This document shows, in pieces, positions 33,408-39,879 of a stretch of 39,930 nucleotides of DNA. Origin of the DNA: an uncultured Pelagibacteraceae bacterium (GTDB lineage Bacteria; Pseudomonadota; Alphaproteobacteria; Pelagibacterales; Pelagibacteraceae). Position 1 is the first letter of the stretch. The number at the start of each line of letters is the position of its first letter. The notes under the pieces are model-generated. The model was not told where the DNA came from, made no database searches, and worked only from the letters and a program-made list of their open reading frames with translations. The position numbers and the translations under genes were made by a program. The stretch spans positions 1 through 39,930 of the forward strand of contig CACFQM010000007.1 of NCBI GenBank assembly GCA_902568425.1, given 5' to 3'.

Positions 33408-34376
33408 ATGAAGCTGAAATTTGAAAGTGGAAAATTTGCAACACCCTCTCTAGAAGATGTGAAAAAGGCTTTATTATCTGGTCTGAAAGAGAATTACGAA
33501 CAAGTAAATATTGAAGTTGTCGAATGTCCAAACTTAAAAGACTGGGGTTGTCCATCTGAGGGAATTTCAGGAAATGAAAAAATAATAGATGTTGGAGGGG
33601 AACCTTATATGCATGACAAAAAATTTATCGGTACAGAATTCGATTATGAGGAAATTGCCAAGAATATAGGTTCAGAAAAATCATATGCTTTAGGTGCTGG
33701 CTCAGGAGCCATGTCTTGTTTACAGGGACACTGCGGCGAGTTAGTTATTAATGAAAATTTTATTACCTCAGAGTCAAAATCAGTAATTGCTAGAGTTGGA
33801 AAGAATAAGGAATGTATAGTTAGCAAATACACCGAAAAGAAGCATGGAGGTTTATCAAATATTTACTACTCAGATGGAAAAAAAGGAAAGGTAATTCAAA
33901 TAAAAATAAAAAAAAGAATTGGCAAACAGGGTTCTTTATCCCAAGCGATGAGAAATTCATTAAAAACACATCTTCCAGTAAAAGGAAATAGCCATGTAGC
34001 TCTAGCAGGTGTCATTAGAATTCTTAATGGAAAAATAAAATCACACGTTCAGCCAGATTATGATGATATTAAAATAGATTACTATGATCCAATTCAAATG
34101 AAATGTGTTAAAGATTTTTTACAATTCTATGAACCTGTAGGACCGGAGCTACAATGTTACTCAGTTCTTTGGACTGGAGATCCTACTGGTGGGAATTTAA
34201 ATCTTAGAGAATCGGGCGAACACACCCATTTTCATTCTTATAAACATTTAAAGGATGCTGGACATTATCACTTTGATGTTACCCCAGAAGAAATTAACTA
34301 TATTGGATATTTTAATATTCCAAAAGAAGTGCACAGGGTTAACAATATTTATAAGGAATTGTCTCAAAAAAAATAA
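33408..34376 (+). CDS. DUF1907 / C11orf54-like zinc-binding ester hydrolase-family protein
   Basis: Start chosen at ATG 33408; an earlier in-frame ATG at 33357 lies within the divergent hydratase gene. The 322-residue protein has the layout of the C11orf54 (PTD012) family: a conserved early VVECPNLKDWGCPSEG, then a His-rich HTHFHSYKHLKDAGHYH (272-288), where H274, H276 and H286 fit the HxHx9H zinc site known in the human protein. That protein shows ester hydrolase activity in vitro with unknown physiological substrate. Here it sits beside organic-acid catabolic genes, so it may hydrolyse a lactone or ester intermediate. Function is inference. Confidence 0.72.
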   Translation: MKLKFESGKFATPSLEDVKKALLSGLKENYEQVNIEVVECPNLKDWGCPSEGISGNEKIIDVGGEPYMHDKKFIGTEFDYEEIAKNIGSEKSYALGAGSGAMSCLQGHCGELVINENFITSESKSVIARVGKNKECIVSKYTEKKHGGLSNIYYSDGKKGKVIQIKIKKRIGKQGSLSQAMRNSLKTHLPVKGNSHVALAGVIRILNGKIKSHVQPDYDDIKIDYYDPIQMKCVKDFLQFYEPVGPELQCYSVLWTGDPTGGNLNLRESGEHTHFHSYKHLKDAGHYHFDVTPEEINYIGYFNIPKEVHRVNNIYKELSQKK

Positions 34377-34410
34377 TCAAATAATTGATTTAATATAAAA
34401 AAGTCTACTA

Positions 34411-34463
34411 ATTGGTTACGGAAGAAGGATTTGAACCTTCGACCTTCAGGTTATGAGCCTGAC
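34411..34463 (-). pseudogene. tRNA-fMet 3' fragment (att remnant)
   Basis: This 53-base stretch matches 50 of 53 bases of the 3' half of the intact tRNA-fMet at 36583-36659 (aligned to 36581-36633). It covers CCA, 3' acceptor strand, T-arm, variable loop and the anticodon arm with CAT. The three mismatches are all in the acceptor strand. The missing 5' half means it cannot form a working tRNA. It is the displaced chromosomal 3' end left when an element integrated into the tRNA gene. A weak resemblance to the D-arm continues to about 34480. Confidence 0.85.
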
Positions 34464-34537
34464 AACCGTACCTTTCTGCCAATAAAATTAACACAACACA
34501 TCAAAAAAGCTGGATAAAATTTCAAGATTTACTTAAC

Positions 34538-34558
34538 GTTGTGTCAGGGATGTGTCAG
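34538..34558 (+). repeat. Left arm-type repeat: two TGTGTCAG octamers, 11-bp period
   Basis: TGTGTCAG occurs at 34540-34547 and 34551-34558, one helical turn apart. The whole 21-bp unit matches the right-end unit at 36516-36536 at 19 of 21 positions. A further TGTGTCA (34588-34594) runs into the first base of the first cargo gene's ATG. Paired short repeats flanking the att core are what integrase arm domains or excisionases bind in lambda-like systems; that role is inferred. Confidence 0.7.
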
Positions 34559-34593
34559 TGGACATGACAGAAAAATAGTGTAAAATTTGTGTC

Positions 34594-34851
34594 ATGAGTG
34601 TATTAGCTGAACTTTTAAAAAAAGCTCCACAATCAGTAAAAGATAAGTACAAAATAAAAATTAGAGAAAAAGCTATCGAGCGAGTTAAAACAAATTTAGT
34701 AAAACATAACAAAACAATTGATGATTATTCAGACGATGAAATGGAAGCTCTAATACAAAAAGAAGAGGGCGGTTTGAACGAGGACGTTAAAAAGGGAATA
34801 CTTACTACTTTGTTGGTTGCAGCAGGAATTGAAATAGTTGCAGGTGGTTAA
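34594..34851 (+). CDS. Small hypothetical protein with hydrophobic C-terminal tail (element gene 1)
   Basis: I do not recognise a family. The 85-residue product is mostly charged helix (KKAPQSVKDKYKIKIREKA, then an acidic stretch DDYSDDEMEALIQKEEGG) and ends with about 16 hydrophobic residues (ILTTLLVAAGIEIVAGG), resembling a tail anchor or membrane-active tail. The C-terminal pattern, M..LI..EE then KKG then a hydrophobic end, recurs in element gene 3. The start lies on a TGTGTCATG sequence, so a protein bound at the left arm repeats could affect its expression. It overlaps the next gene by 8 bases. Confidence 0.65.
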   Translation: MSVLAELLKKAPQSVKDKYKIKIREKAIERVKTNLVKHNKTIDDYSDDEMEALIQKEEGGLNEDVKKGILTTLLVAAGIEIVAGG

Positions 34852-35260
34852 AAAAATAAATCAGATTATAACTTTAATTCTTGGCACAAAATTAATGATG
34901 TGGGCAGTGCCAGATACTAAACGTTTTATAAAAGGTACCATAATAACTGCAGCCGTCATACTTCTAACCATGTATTTTCATGGGGAATATTTAAGCTGGG
35001 CAGAATTATCTGGTCACACTACTTATTTAAGTATTTCATACCTAATTAAAAATTTAATAATTCTAATTTCATTAGTAATTTTGTTTTTTTACTTAAAAAA
35101 AACAAAAAAGAAAGTTTATCCAAAAGTAAAAGGTGAAGAAAAGATCTATACCAAGGGAACAAACGAAGACTACTTTGATAAATTTAGAAATAAAAAAAAG
35201 TTGAGATCAAGAGCTGAACAACTTCTAGAAAGAAATGAAAAAGATCAAAAAAAGGAATGA
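34844..35260 (+). CDS. Hypothetical membrane protein (element gene 2)
   Basis: The GTG at 34844 is preferred, overlapping the preceding TAA by 8 bases; a TTG at 34838 is the alternative. The approximately 138-residue protein has two clear membrane segments (about GTIITAAVILLTMYF and LIKNLIILISLVILFFYL) and possibly a weaker one at the N-terminus. A strongly charged C-terminal tail of about 55 residues ends KNEKDQKKE-like. No known domain recognised. It overlaps gene 3 by 26 bases, so the cluster is compressed like a phage or satellite genome. Confidence 0.6.
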   Translation: MVKKINQIITLILGTKLMMWAVPDTKRFIKGTIITAAVILLTMYFHGEYLSWAELSGHTTYLSISYLIKNLIILISLVILFFYLKKTKKKVYPKVKGEEKIYTKGTNEDYFDKFRNKKKLRSRAEQLLERNEKDQKKE

Positions 35261-35840
35261 GCTATCTATTTTTGAGGAATTTAGATTAAAAAAACCTACT
35301 AATGCTCGTTCATCCAAGGATTATCCAAGAGAGCACAGTCTCCATAAACTCAATTTATTCTGCGAAAAAAATAAAGATAATATTCCTATCTCTTTTTGGA
35401 AAAAAAAAAATATAAAAATAATTCAAGTAGATGGATTTGGGCAACCGATACTTTCAGGTGACAAAAATTATAAGAAAGTCTTACCTAAAGAATCTTCCTT
35501 AAAAAGATATAATAGCAAAATATTAGTTACAATTAATAAATATAAGATCCCAGTTTCATGGTGGACAAAAGATAAAAATGGAAAATTAATTCAATTAAAT
35601 ATTAAGGAAAAAGATGGAGGTGTTGAATTTAATATTAAATCTTGGTTAAGAAATGAAGCAATAAATGCTGTTGGACTTGAAATTCGTACTATGAAAAAGA
35701 AGGCTTATGAATATTCAAAAAAAGAACTGATGAATATGATTGAAGCAGAGGAGAATAAAATTATTAAAAAAGGAGGGATGAAAGCTGTAAGAATAGCAGC
35801 TTTATCAGCTATAGGTTTACCTTTCTTAGGATTTTTATAA
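35235..35840 (+). CDS. Hypothetical protein with internal repeat and hydrophobic tail (element gene 3)
   Basis: The 201-residue protein is basic at the N-terminus and has an internal duplication: NIPISFWKKKNIKIIQV (49-65) and KIPVSWWTKDKNGKLIQL (104-121), each preceded by a lysine-rich helix. The C-terminal 40 residues (KKELMNMIEAEE, KKGG, then a hydrophobic end AALSAIGLPFLGFL) echo the C-terminus of element gene 1. The tryptophan-rich repeats could be small binding modules. No family recognised. A 23-codon reading frame follows 3 bases after its stop. Confidence 0.62.
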   Translation: MKKIKKRNELSIFEEFRLKKPTNARSSKDYPREHSLHKLNLFCEKNKDNIPISFWKKKNIKIIQVDGFGQPILSGDKNYKKVLPKESSLKRYNSKILVTINKYKIPVSWWTKDKNGKLIQLNIKEKDGGVEFNIKSWLRNEAINAVGLEIRTMKKKAYEYSKKELMNMIEAEENKIIKKGGMKAVRIAALSAIGLPFLGFL

Positions 35841-35843
35841 AAT

Positions 35844-35915
35844 ATGCTTGAAACAATAATAGTTATAGAGATCGTTGCACTTTGTATAGCAGTATACCTA
35901 GCAAGCCAAAATTAA
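35844..35915 (+). CDS. Putative 23-residue single-helix membrane peptide (element gene 4)
   Basis: ATG 35844 to TAA 35915 encodes a peptide that is almost entirely hydrophobic (LETIIVIEIVALCIAVYLA), about one membrane span. It fits exactly between the stop of gene 3 (3 bases before) and the ATG of the YdjM-like gene (2 bases after), the spacing expected of a real small gene in this compact cluster. Without homologues it cannot be proved; it could also be a translational link for the next gene. Confidence 0.4.
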   Translation: MLETIIVIEIVALCIAVYLASQN

Positions 35916-35917
35916 AG

Positions 35918-36511
35918 ATGAATAAAGCCCATATAGTTACTTTGTTTGTTTCTTTATTGGCCGGACTTGAAATCCCTGACCTTGATTTAATTTTAATTTT
36001 TATTTTGGGACATAGATCAATCATAACTCATAGCATTATTTTACCTTATTTGTTTTACAAATTTTTAACCAAAGATGGAAAACAGAATTTTTTAGATAAG
36101 TATTTTTCTAAAATATTTACTTCCAATAAAATTAAAAGCGATTTTTTAGACTTTGCTTATATTGGCTTCTTGATTGGTATAGCCATTCATCTTTGTGCTG
36201 ATTTATTTCCAAAAGCATATGTTGGTTACGCATTGATTAAGTTGCCTTTTAATATTTCGATTGGAGCACCACTATCTATAATTTGGATGTTCGGAAATAT
36301 GTTTTTTGCATTAAAAATTGCCTTTAAAAAAATAAACGAGAAGAAAATAGATGAGAAAATAAAAAAATATATATTTTTTGGAATTATTATAGTTGGAATA
36401 ATATATATAATAAGTGACTCTAATCCTATTTCAAAAATAACTTTAATGATTATTTCATTTCCGATTATATGGTTTTATGCAAGAAAAGGTTTTAAGTTTA
36501 TCAAAAAATAG
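35918..36511 (+). CDS. YdjM-like (DUF457) membrane-bound metal-dependent hydrolase family protein
   Basis: Start chosen at ATG 35918 (an upstream in-frame TTG at 35882 would overlap the small peptide gene). The 197-residue protein has several membrane helices and the YdjM/DUF457 pattern: an early IPDLD acidic motif, HRSIITHS (His-rich, after the first helix pair) and a later HLCADLF. The family, which includes LexA-regulated YdjM, is annotated as a membrane-bound metal-dependent hydrolase of unclear substrate. It is the last cargo gene, ending 4 bases before the right arm repeat. Confidence 0.7.
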   Translation: MNKAHIVTLFVSLLAGLEIPDLDLILIFILGHRSIITHSIILPYLFYKFLTKDGKQNFLDKYFSKIFTSNKIKSDFLDFAYIGFLIGIAIHLCADLFPKAYVGYALIKLPFNISIGAPLSIIWMFGNMFFALKIAFKKINEKKIDEKIKKYIFFGIIIVGIIYIISDSNPISKITLMIISFPIIWFYARKGFKFIKK

Positions 36512-36515
36512 TTAT

Positions 36516-36536
36516 GTTGTGTCAGGCGTGTGTCAG
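36516..36536 (+). repeat. Right arm-type repeat: two TGTGTCAG octamers, 11-bp period
   Basis: TGTGTCAG at 36518-36525 and 36529-36536 repeats the left-end unit in the same orientation and with the same 11-bp period. It is 57 bases inside the right 40-bp att core; the left unit is 74 bases inside its core. Matching placement at both ends supports a shared recombinase-binding function rather than chance. Confidence 0.7.
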
Positions 36537-36582
36537 GAAAACTTTCTTTATGTATCTTAAAATAAAAAAGTGTTGGTGTTAT

Positions 36583-36659
<77 letters not shown>

Positions 36660-36668
36660 ATAAGATTT

Positions 36669-36872
36669 TTACAAACGCTTAAGGTTAACAGCTTGTAATT
36701 TACCTTTTTCCTCTTTTATTTCAAACTCTATTTCTTGATTTTCTTTGAGAACTCTTAATTTTGATTTTTCTAATGATGTTACATGTAAGAAAATATCTTT
36801 TTCACTATCATTGTCCTTGATAAATCCATAACCCTTTTTAGAGTCAAACCATTTAACTTTACCAGTGGCCAT
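36669..36872 (-). CDS. Cold-shock domain protein (CspA family)
   Basis: The 67-residue single cold-shock domain has MATGKVKWFDSKKGYGFI, containing the RNP1-type KGYGFI, and RNP2-type DIFLHV. It binds single-stranded RNA or DNA and acts as an RNA chaperone. It lies 22 bases downstream of rpsU and 9 bases upstream of tRNA-fMet on the same strand, so it likely belongs to a translation-related transcription unit. Confidence 0.92.
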   Translation of the reverse strand: MATGKVKWFDSKKGYGFIKDNDSEKDIFLHVTSLEKSKLRVLKENQEIEFEIKEEKGKLQAVNLKRL

Positions 36873-36894
36873 AATCTTAATTATTAGGTTACTT

Positions 36895-37089
36895 TTATAA
36901 CCTATTTCTTAGACGCTGAAATTTTTTTGCTCTTTTGATGTTTTCGAGACGAATTCTCTTTTTTTTCTCTGAAGGTTTTTCATAAATACTCTTCATTTTT
37001 ATAATTTTAAAGAAACCTTCTTTTTGCAATCTTCTTTTAAGAACTCTTATTGCTTGCTCTACATTATTATCTTTAACGTCTATTTTAAT
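36895..37089 (-). CDS. rpsU: Ribosomal protein S21 with apparent ATT start codon
   Basis: The frame encodes a 64-residue basic protein, KIDVKDNNVEQAIRVLKRR ... IYEKPSEKKKR ... RLRNRL, matching alphaproteobacterial S21. Codon alignment with known S21 (M-x-x-x-V-[RK]-DNNV) puts the initiator at ATT 37089-37087, preceded by GGAGG four bases upstream. The frame contains no ATG, GTG or TTG before it reaches a TAA upstream; the first internal ATG is codon 32. A nearby ATG (37100) is in another frame and encodes only six codons. S21 sits near the anti-Shine-Dalgarno on the 30S platform. A sequence error is the alternative to an ATT start. Confidence 0.88.
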   Translation of the reverse strand: MKIDVKDNNVEQAIRVLKRRLQKEGFFKIIKMKSIYEKPSEKKKRIRLENIKRAKKFQRLRNRL

Positions 37090-37153
37090 AAATCCTCCAT
37101 TAATAAATTAGGGCAGTAGTTAACATGTTGGAATGTCATTGTCTATATAGGAT

Positions 37154-37648
37154 TTAGTATGGTCTTTTTGGAATATTACTTTCAAATTCCGATCTATACT
37201 TTTTTAATTTTTGACTGATTTTAGGATATTTACGACTTAAAATAGCAATTGCAAATAATGCTGAGTTTTTAGCTCCAGCTTTTCCAATAGCTAAAGTTGC
37301 AACAGGAACACCAGCAGGCATTTGCACAGTTGAGTAAAGGCTGTCAACGCCATTTGTAACACTCGGCATTGGCACACCAAGAACTGGTATAGTTGTTAAA
37401 GCTGCAGTAACTCCTGCTAAATGCGCTGCTCCACCAGCCGCAGCAATAATTACTTCGTAATCTTTTTTTTCAGCTTCAGAAATAAATCTTTCTAATCTTT
37501 TTGGAGTTCTGTGAGCAGAGATGACTCTGACATCATGATTAATTCCAAATTCTTTAAAAATTTCACTACAGTGTTCCATAACACCTTTCCAATCAGATTT
37601 ACTACCCATGATAATTCCAACCGTAGGATTATTACTGATTTTGCTCAT
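37154..37648 (-). CDS. purE: N5-carboxyaminoimidazole ribonucleotide mutase
   Basis: Start chosen at ATG 37648, with GAGGA 8 bases upstream; the in-frame TTG at 37663 lies within that ribosome site. The 164-residue PurE has VGIIMGSKSDW at the N-terminus, VISAHRTPKR near 45-55 and the AAAGGAAHLAG loop. It rearranges N5-CAIR to CAIR in purine synthesis. It overlaps trcR by 17 bases. purK is not adjacent in this window. A 64-base gap separates it from rpsU downstream. Confidence 0.93.
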   Translation of the reverse strand: MSKISNNPTVGIIMGSKSDWKGVMEHCSEIFKEFGINHDVRVISAHRTPKRLERFISEAEKKDYEVIIAAAGGAAHLAGVTAALTTIPVLGVPMPSVTNGVDSLYSTVQMPAGVPVATLAIGKAGAKNSALFAIAILSRKYPKISQKLKKYRSEFESNIPKRPY

Positions 37649-38261
37649 TTGTATTTTCCTCAACTTTTTTTTCTTCTAATTTAGCTTTTTCTAAAGCCTT
37701 CGCTTCTTTTTCTTTTAGCTTTTTCTCTCTCGTAACTCTTCTGTTAGCTTTTTCAACAGCCTTTTCAAAAATTGTTTGACTGCAGAGACCAAGTATCACT
37801 GGATCTTTCGGTGTTAAGCTGGATAAATTCCAATAAGTCCTTTTTCTTATTAATGAGACGGTACCCTTTGTGCTTCCAACAATTTTTGCTATTTGACCAT
37901 CTGTAAGCTGAGAAAAATTTTTGACCAACCAAAGTATAGAGTCAGGCCTATCCTTTCTTTTCGAAAGCGGCGTATATTTGACTTTTTTTCTTTCTGTCGA
38001 AACTACAACTTCTTCATTCTTCTTATTAATTTTTAAATCTCTTTTGTCGTCTTTAGAGCAAACATCAATCTCATCCCGGGTTAGTTGACCTGCTAGAATA
38101 GGGTTGTAGGCTTTTATACCTTTTGCTACATCTCCATCTGCTATTCCCTTGACCTCTAGTTCATGTAATTTACAAAAGTTAGCAATTTGTTTAAAACTTA
38201 ATGTTGTATTTTGAACAAGCCAAACAGCCGTTGCTTTTGGCATAAAAGGACCATCTTGCAT
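37632..38261 (-). CDS. trcR: Cell cycle transcriptional regulator TrcR (DUF1013)
   Basis: A 209-residue protein with the alphaproteobacterial DUF1013 N-terminus PKATAVWLVQNTTLSFKQIA and a second helix-turn-helix-like repeat further on, RPDSILWLVKNFSQLTDGQIA, followed by GSTKGTVSLIR. The lysine/glutamate-rich C-terminal tail (about 40 residues) is probably a disordered or coiled segment. TrcR-type proteins are annotated as cell cycle transcription factors in alphaproteobacteria. It overlaps purE by 17 bases and starts 3 bases after rpmE. Confidence 0.88.
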   Translation of the reverse strand: MQDGPFMPKATAVWLVQNTTLSFKQIANFCKLHELEVKGIADGDVAKGIKAYNPILAGQLTRDEIDVCSKDDKRDLKINKKNEEVVVSTERKKVKYTPLSKRKDRPDSILWLVKNFSQLTDGQIAKIVGSTKGTVSLIRKRTYWNLSSLTPKDPVILGLCSQTIFEKAVEKANRRVTREKKLKEKEAKALEKAKLEEKKVEENTNEQNQ

Positions 38262-38264
38262 AAT

Positions 38265-38492
38265 TTATTTTTTTTCTTTCCTTAAATTACTAAATTTTTT
38301 ATTGTACTTACTTACTCTTCCCTTATCTAAAATTTTTTGGCTTCCACCTGTCCAGGCTGCGTGTGATTTAGGATCAATATCCAATTTTAAAGTATCACCC
38401 TCTTTACCCCAGGTTGACATAGTCTCAAATTTTGAACCATCAGTCATAACCACGCTTATTTTATGATAATTTGGGTGAATTTTTTTTTTCAT
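38265..38492 (-). CDS. rpmE: Ribosomal protein L31
   Basis: The 75-residue protein begins [20 protein letters not shown] and contains SHAAWTGG and a basic C-terminus, the L31 pattern. The zinc-binding cysteines of the C+ form are absent, so this is the zinc-independent type. It is a component of the large subunit near the central protuberance. The stop is 3 bases before the trcR start, and a 43-base gap separates it from suhB upstream. Confidence 0.92.
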   Translation of the reverse strand: MKKKIHPNYHKISVVMTDGSKFETMSTWGKEGDTLKLDIDPKSHAAWTGGSQKILDKGRVSKYNKKFSNLRKEKK

Positions 38493-38535
38493 GCAAAAGT
38501 TTTTATAACAATATTCTTAATGGCTCAACAAATTT

Positions 38536-39315
38536 TTACAGTAAATTTCTCAATTCCTTATGGATTTTTGAATTAGTAGCAATAATATCAATTTTTTTTT
38601 CCAAAAAACCGTTACTGTTTAAACTCTCAACAAACCCTCCAGACTCCTTTACAAGAATTAATCCAGCAGCAATATCCCAGTAATTAATCTCTCTGTGCCA
38701 ATATCCATCATATCTACCTGAAGCAACATAGGCAATATCTAAAGCAGCACTACCAGATTTTCTTACATGAGAATTTACCTCTACAGAAATTTTTTGATAT
38801 TCTTCAAAAATGAATTCTCTTTTTTCACTATTTACCTTTGGACCACCAGTAACTAAACAACTATTTTTAAAATCCGATTTATTAGAAACTCTTATCCTTG
38901 AATTATTTAAGTATGCTCCATTACCTTTTTCAGCAAAAAACATTTCATTTTTAATAGGATCAAAAATTATACCGGAAATAATCTCTGATTTTTCCTCATA
39001 AGCTATTGAAATCGCAAAATGTGGAAGACCATTTAAAAAATTAAAAGTTCCATCAATAGGGTCAATCACCCATTTTTTATCCTTAGTTTTTCCCTGAATT
39101 AAACCTGTCTCTTCACTTAAAATTGAATAGCCTGATTTTTCTAATTCCTTAATAATTATTTTTTCGACACGTTTATCTGATGCAGTAACGAAATCTCCCG
39201 GTCCTTTCTCTGAGACCTGTAATTTTTCTACCTCACCAAAGTCCCTTATCAACACTTTAGATGCTTTTATGCAAGCTTTTTGCATTAAATTAAATTGTGG
39301 AGAATTTATTTTCAT
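38536..39315 (-). CDS. suhB: Inositol monophosphatase family protein
   Basis: The 259-residue phosphatase has all metal-site motifs: GDFVTASDKRVE, ILSEETG (Glu), WVIDPIDGTFNFLNG (DPIDGT) and INYWDIAAGLILVKE (WD). It dephosphorylates inositol monophosphates or related sugar phosphates; SuhB proteins can also act in rRNA transcription antitermination complexes, which is interesting given the ribosomal neighbours but not shown here. The start overlaps the efp stop (TAATG). Confidence 0.9.
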   Translation of the reverse strand: MKINSPQFNLMQKACIKASKVLIRDFGEVEKLQVSEKGPGDFVTASDKRVEKIIIKELEKSGYSILSEETGLIQGKTKDKKWVIDPIDGTFNFLNGLPHFAISIAYEEKSEIISGIIFDPIKNEMFFAEKGNGAYLNNSRIRVSNKSDFKNSCLVTGGPKVNSEKREFIFEEYQKISVEVNSHVRKSGSAALDIAYVASGRYDGYWHREINYWDIAAGLILVKESGGFVESLNSNGFLEKKIDIIATNSKIHKELRNLL

Positions 39316-39878
39316 TAATTTACTTTCTTTACATATTCTAAATTTCTTGTGTCGAGTATAATTTTATTTCCTTCTTCTATAAAAGGTGGAACCATAATAT
39401 TTAAACCATTTTTAAGTTTTGCTGGCTTATAGGATGAAGATACAGTTTGACCTTTTACTACTCCATCTGTACTTTCAATTTCACATTCAATATTAGTAGG
39501 TAAATCAACAGATAGTGGATTTTCCTCTAAGAAAGAAATTGTTACTTTTAAATTCTCTGTTAAAAGTTTTAACTTTTCACCCAATAAATCTTTCTTAATA
39601 GAAATCTGCTCAAAGTTATCTGGATCCATAAAAAAACACCCGCTATCATCTGAATATAAAAAATTAAATTCTTTTTCTTCAAGTTGAGCACGCTCTACAT
39701 TTTCACTGGACCTAAATCTTTGATTAAGCTTCGTTCCTTTGGTTAAACTTTTAAGCTCAACTTGATTAAATGCTCCACCTTTTCCAGGCTTAACATGTTG
39801 AGCTTTTAGCACGGTCCAATGATCATTATTATGTTCAATAATCATTCCAGGTTTAATTTCGTTACCTTGTATTTTCAT
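39315..39878 (-). CDS. efp: Translation elongation factor P
   Basis: The 187-residue length is typical. The N-terminal KOW-like domain has the modifiable-lysine loop PGKGGAF (K33), and the C-terminal OB domains contain the conserved PTNIECEIESTDGVVKGQT. EF-P enters the ribosomal E site and relieves stalling at proline runs. It heads the conserved minus-strand block, 1 base behind an upstream gene whose last codons are at the window edge. Confidence 0.95.
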   Translation of the reverse strand: MKIQGNEIKPGMIIEHNNDHWTVLKAQHVKPGKGGAFNQVELKSLTKGTKLNQRFRSSENVERAQLEEKEFNFLYSDDSGCFFMDPDNFEQISIKKDLLGEKLKLLTENLKVTISFLEENPLSVDLPTNIECEIESTDGVVKGQTVSSSYKPAKLKNGLNIMVPPFIEEGNKIILDTRNLEYVKKVN

Positions 39879-39879
39879 T

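Noticed and set aside
34411-34482. A second functional tRNA-Met
   Set aside because: There is no 5' acceptor strand that can pair with the 3' strand, and three bases of that 3' strand are changed; it is better explained as an att fragment.
37080-37100. Six-codon frame ATG to TAG over the rpsU start as a leader peptide
   Set aside because: It has no ribosome site of its own and its codons include the GGAGG used by rpsU; chance is the simpler reading.
37649-37663. TTG start for purE
   Set aside because: The TTG is part of the TTGAGGA ribosome site of the ATG at 37648, and the shorter product matches family N-termini.
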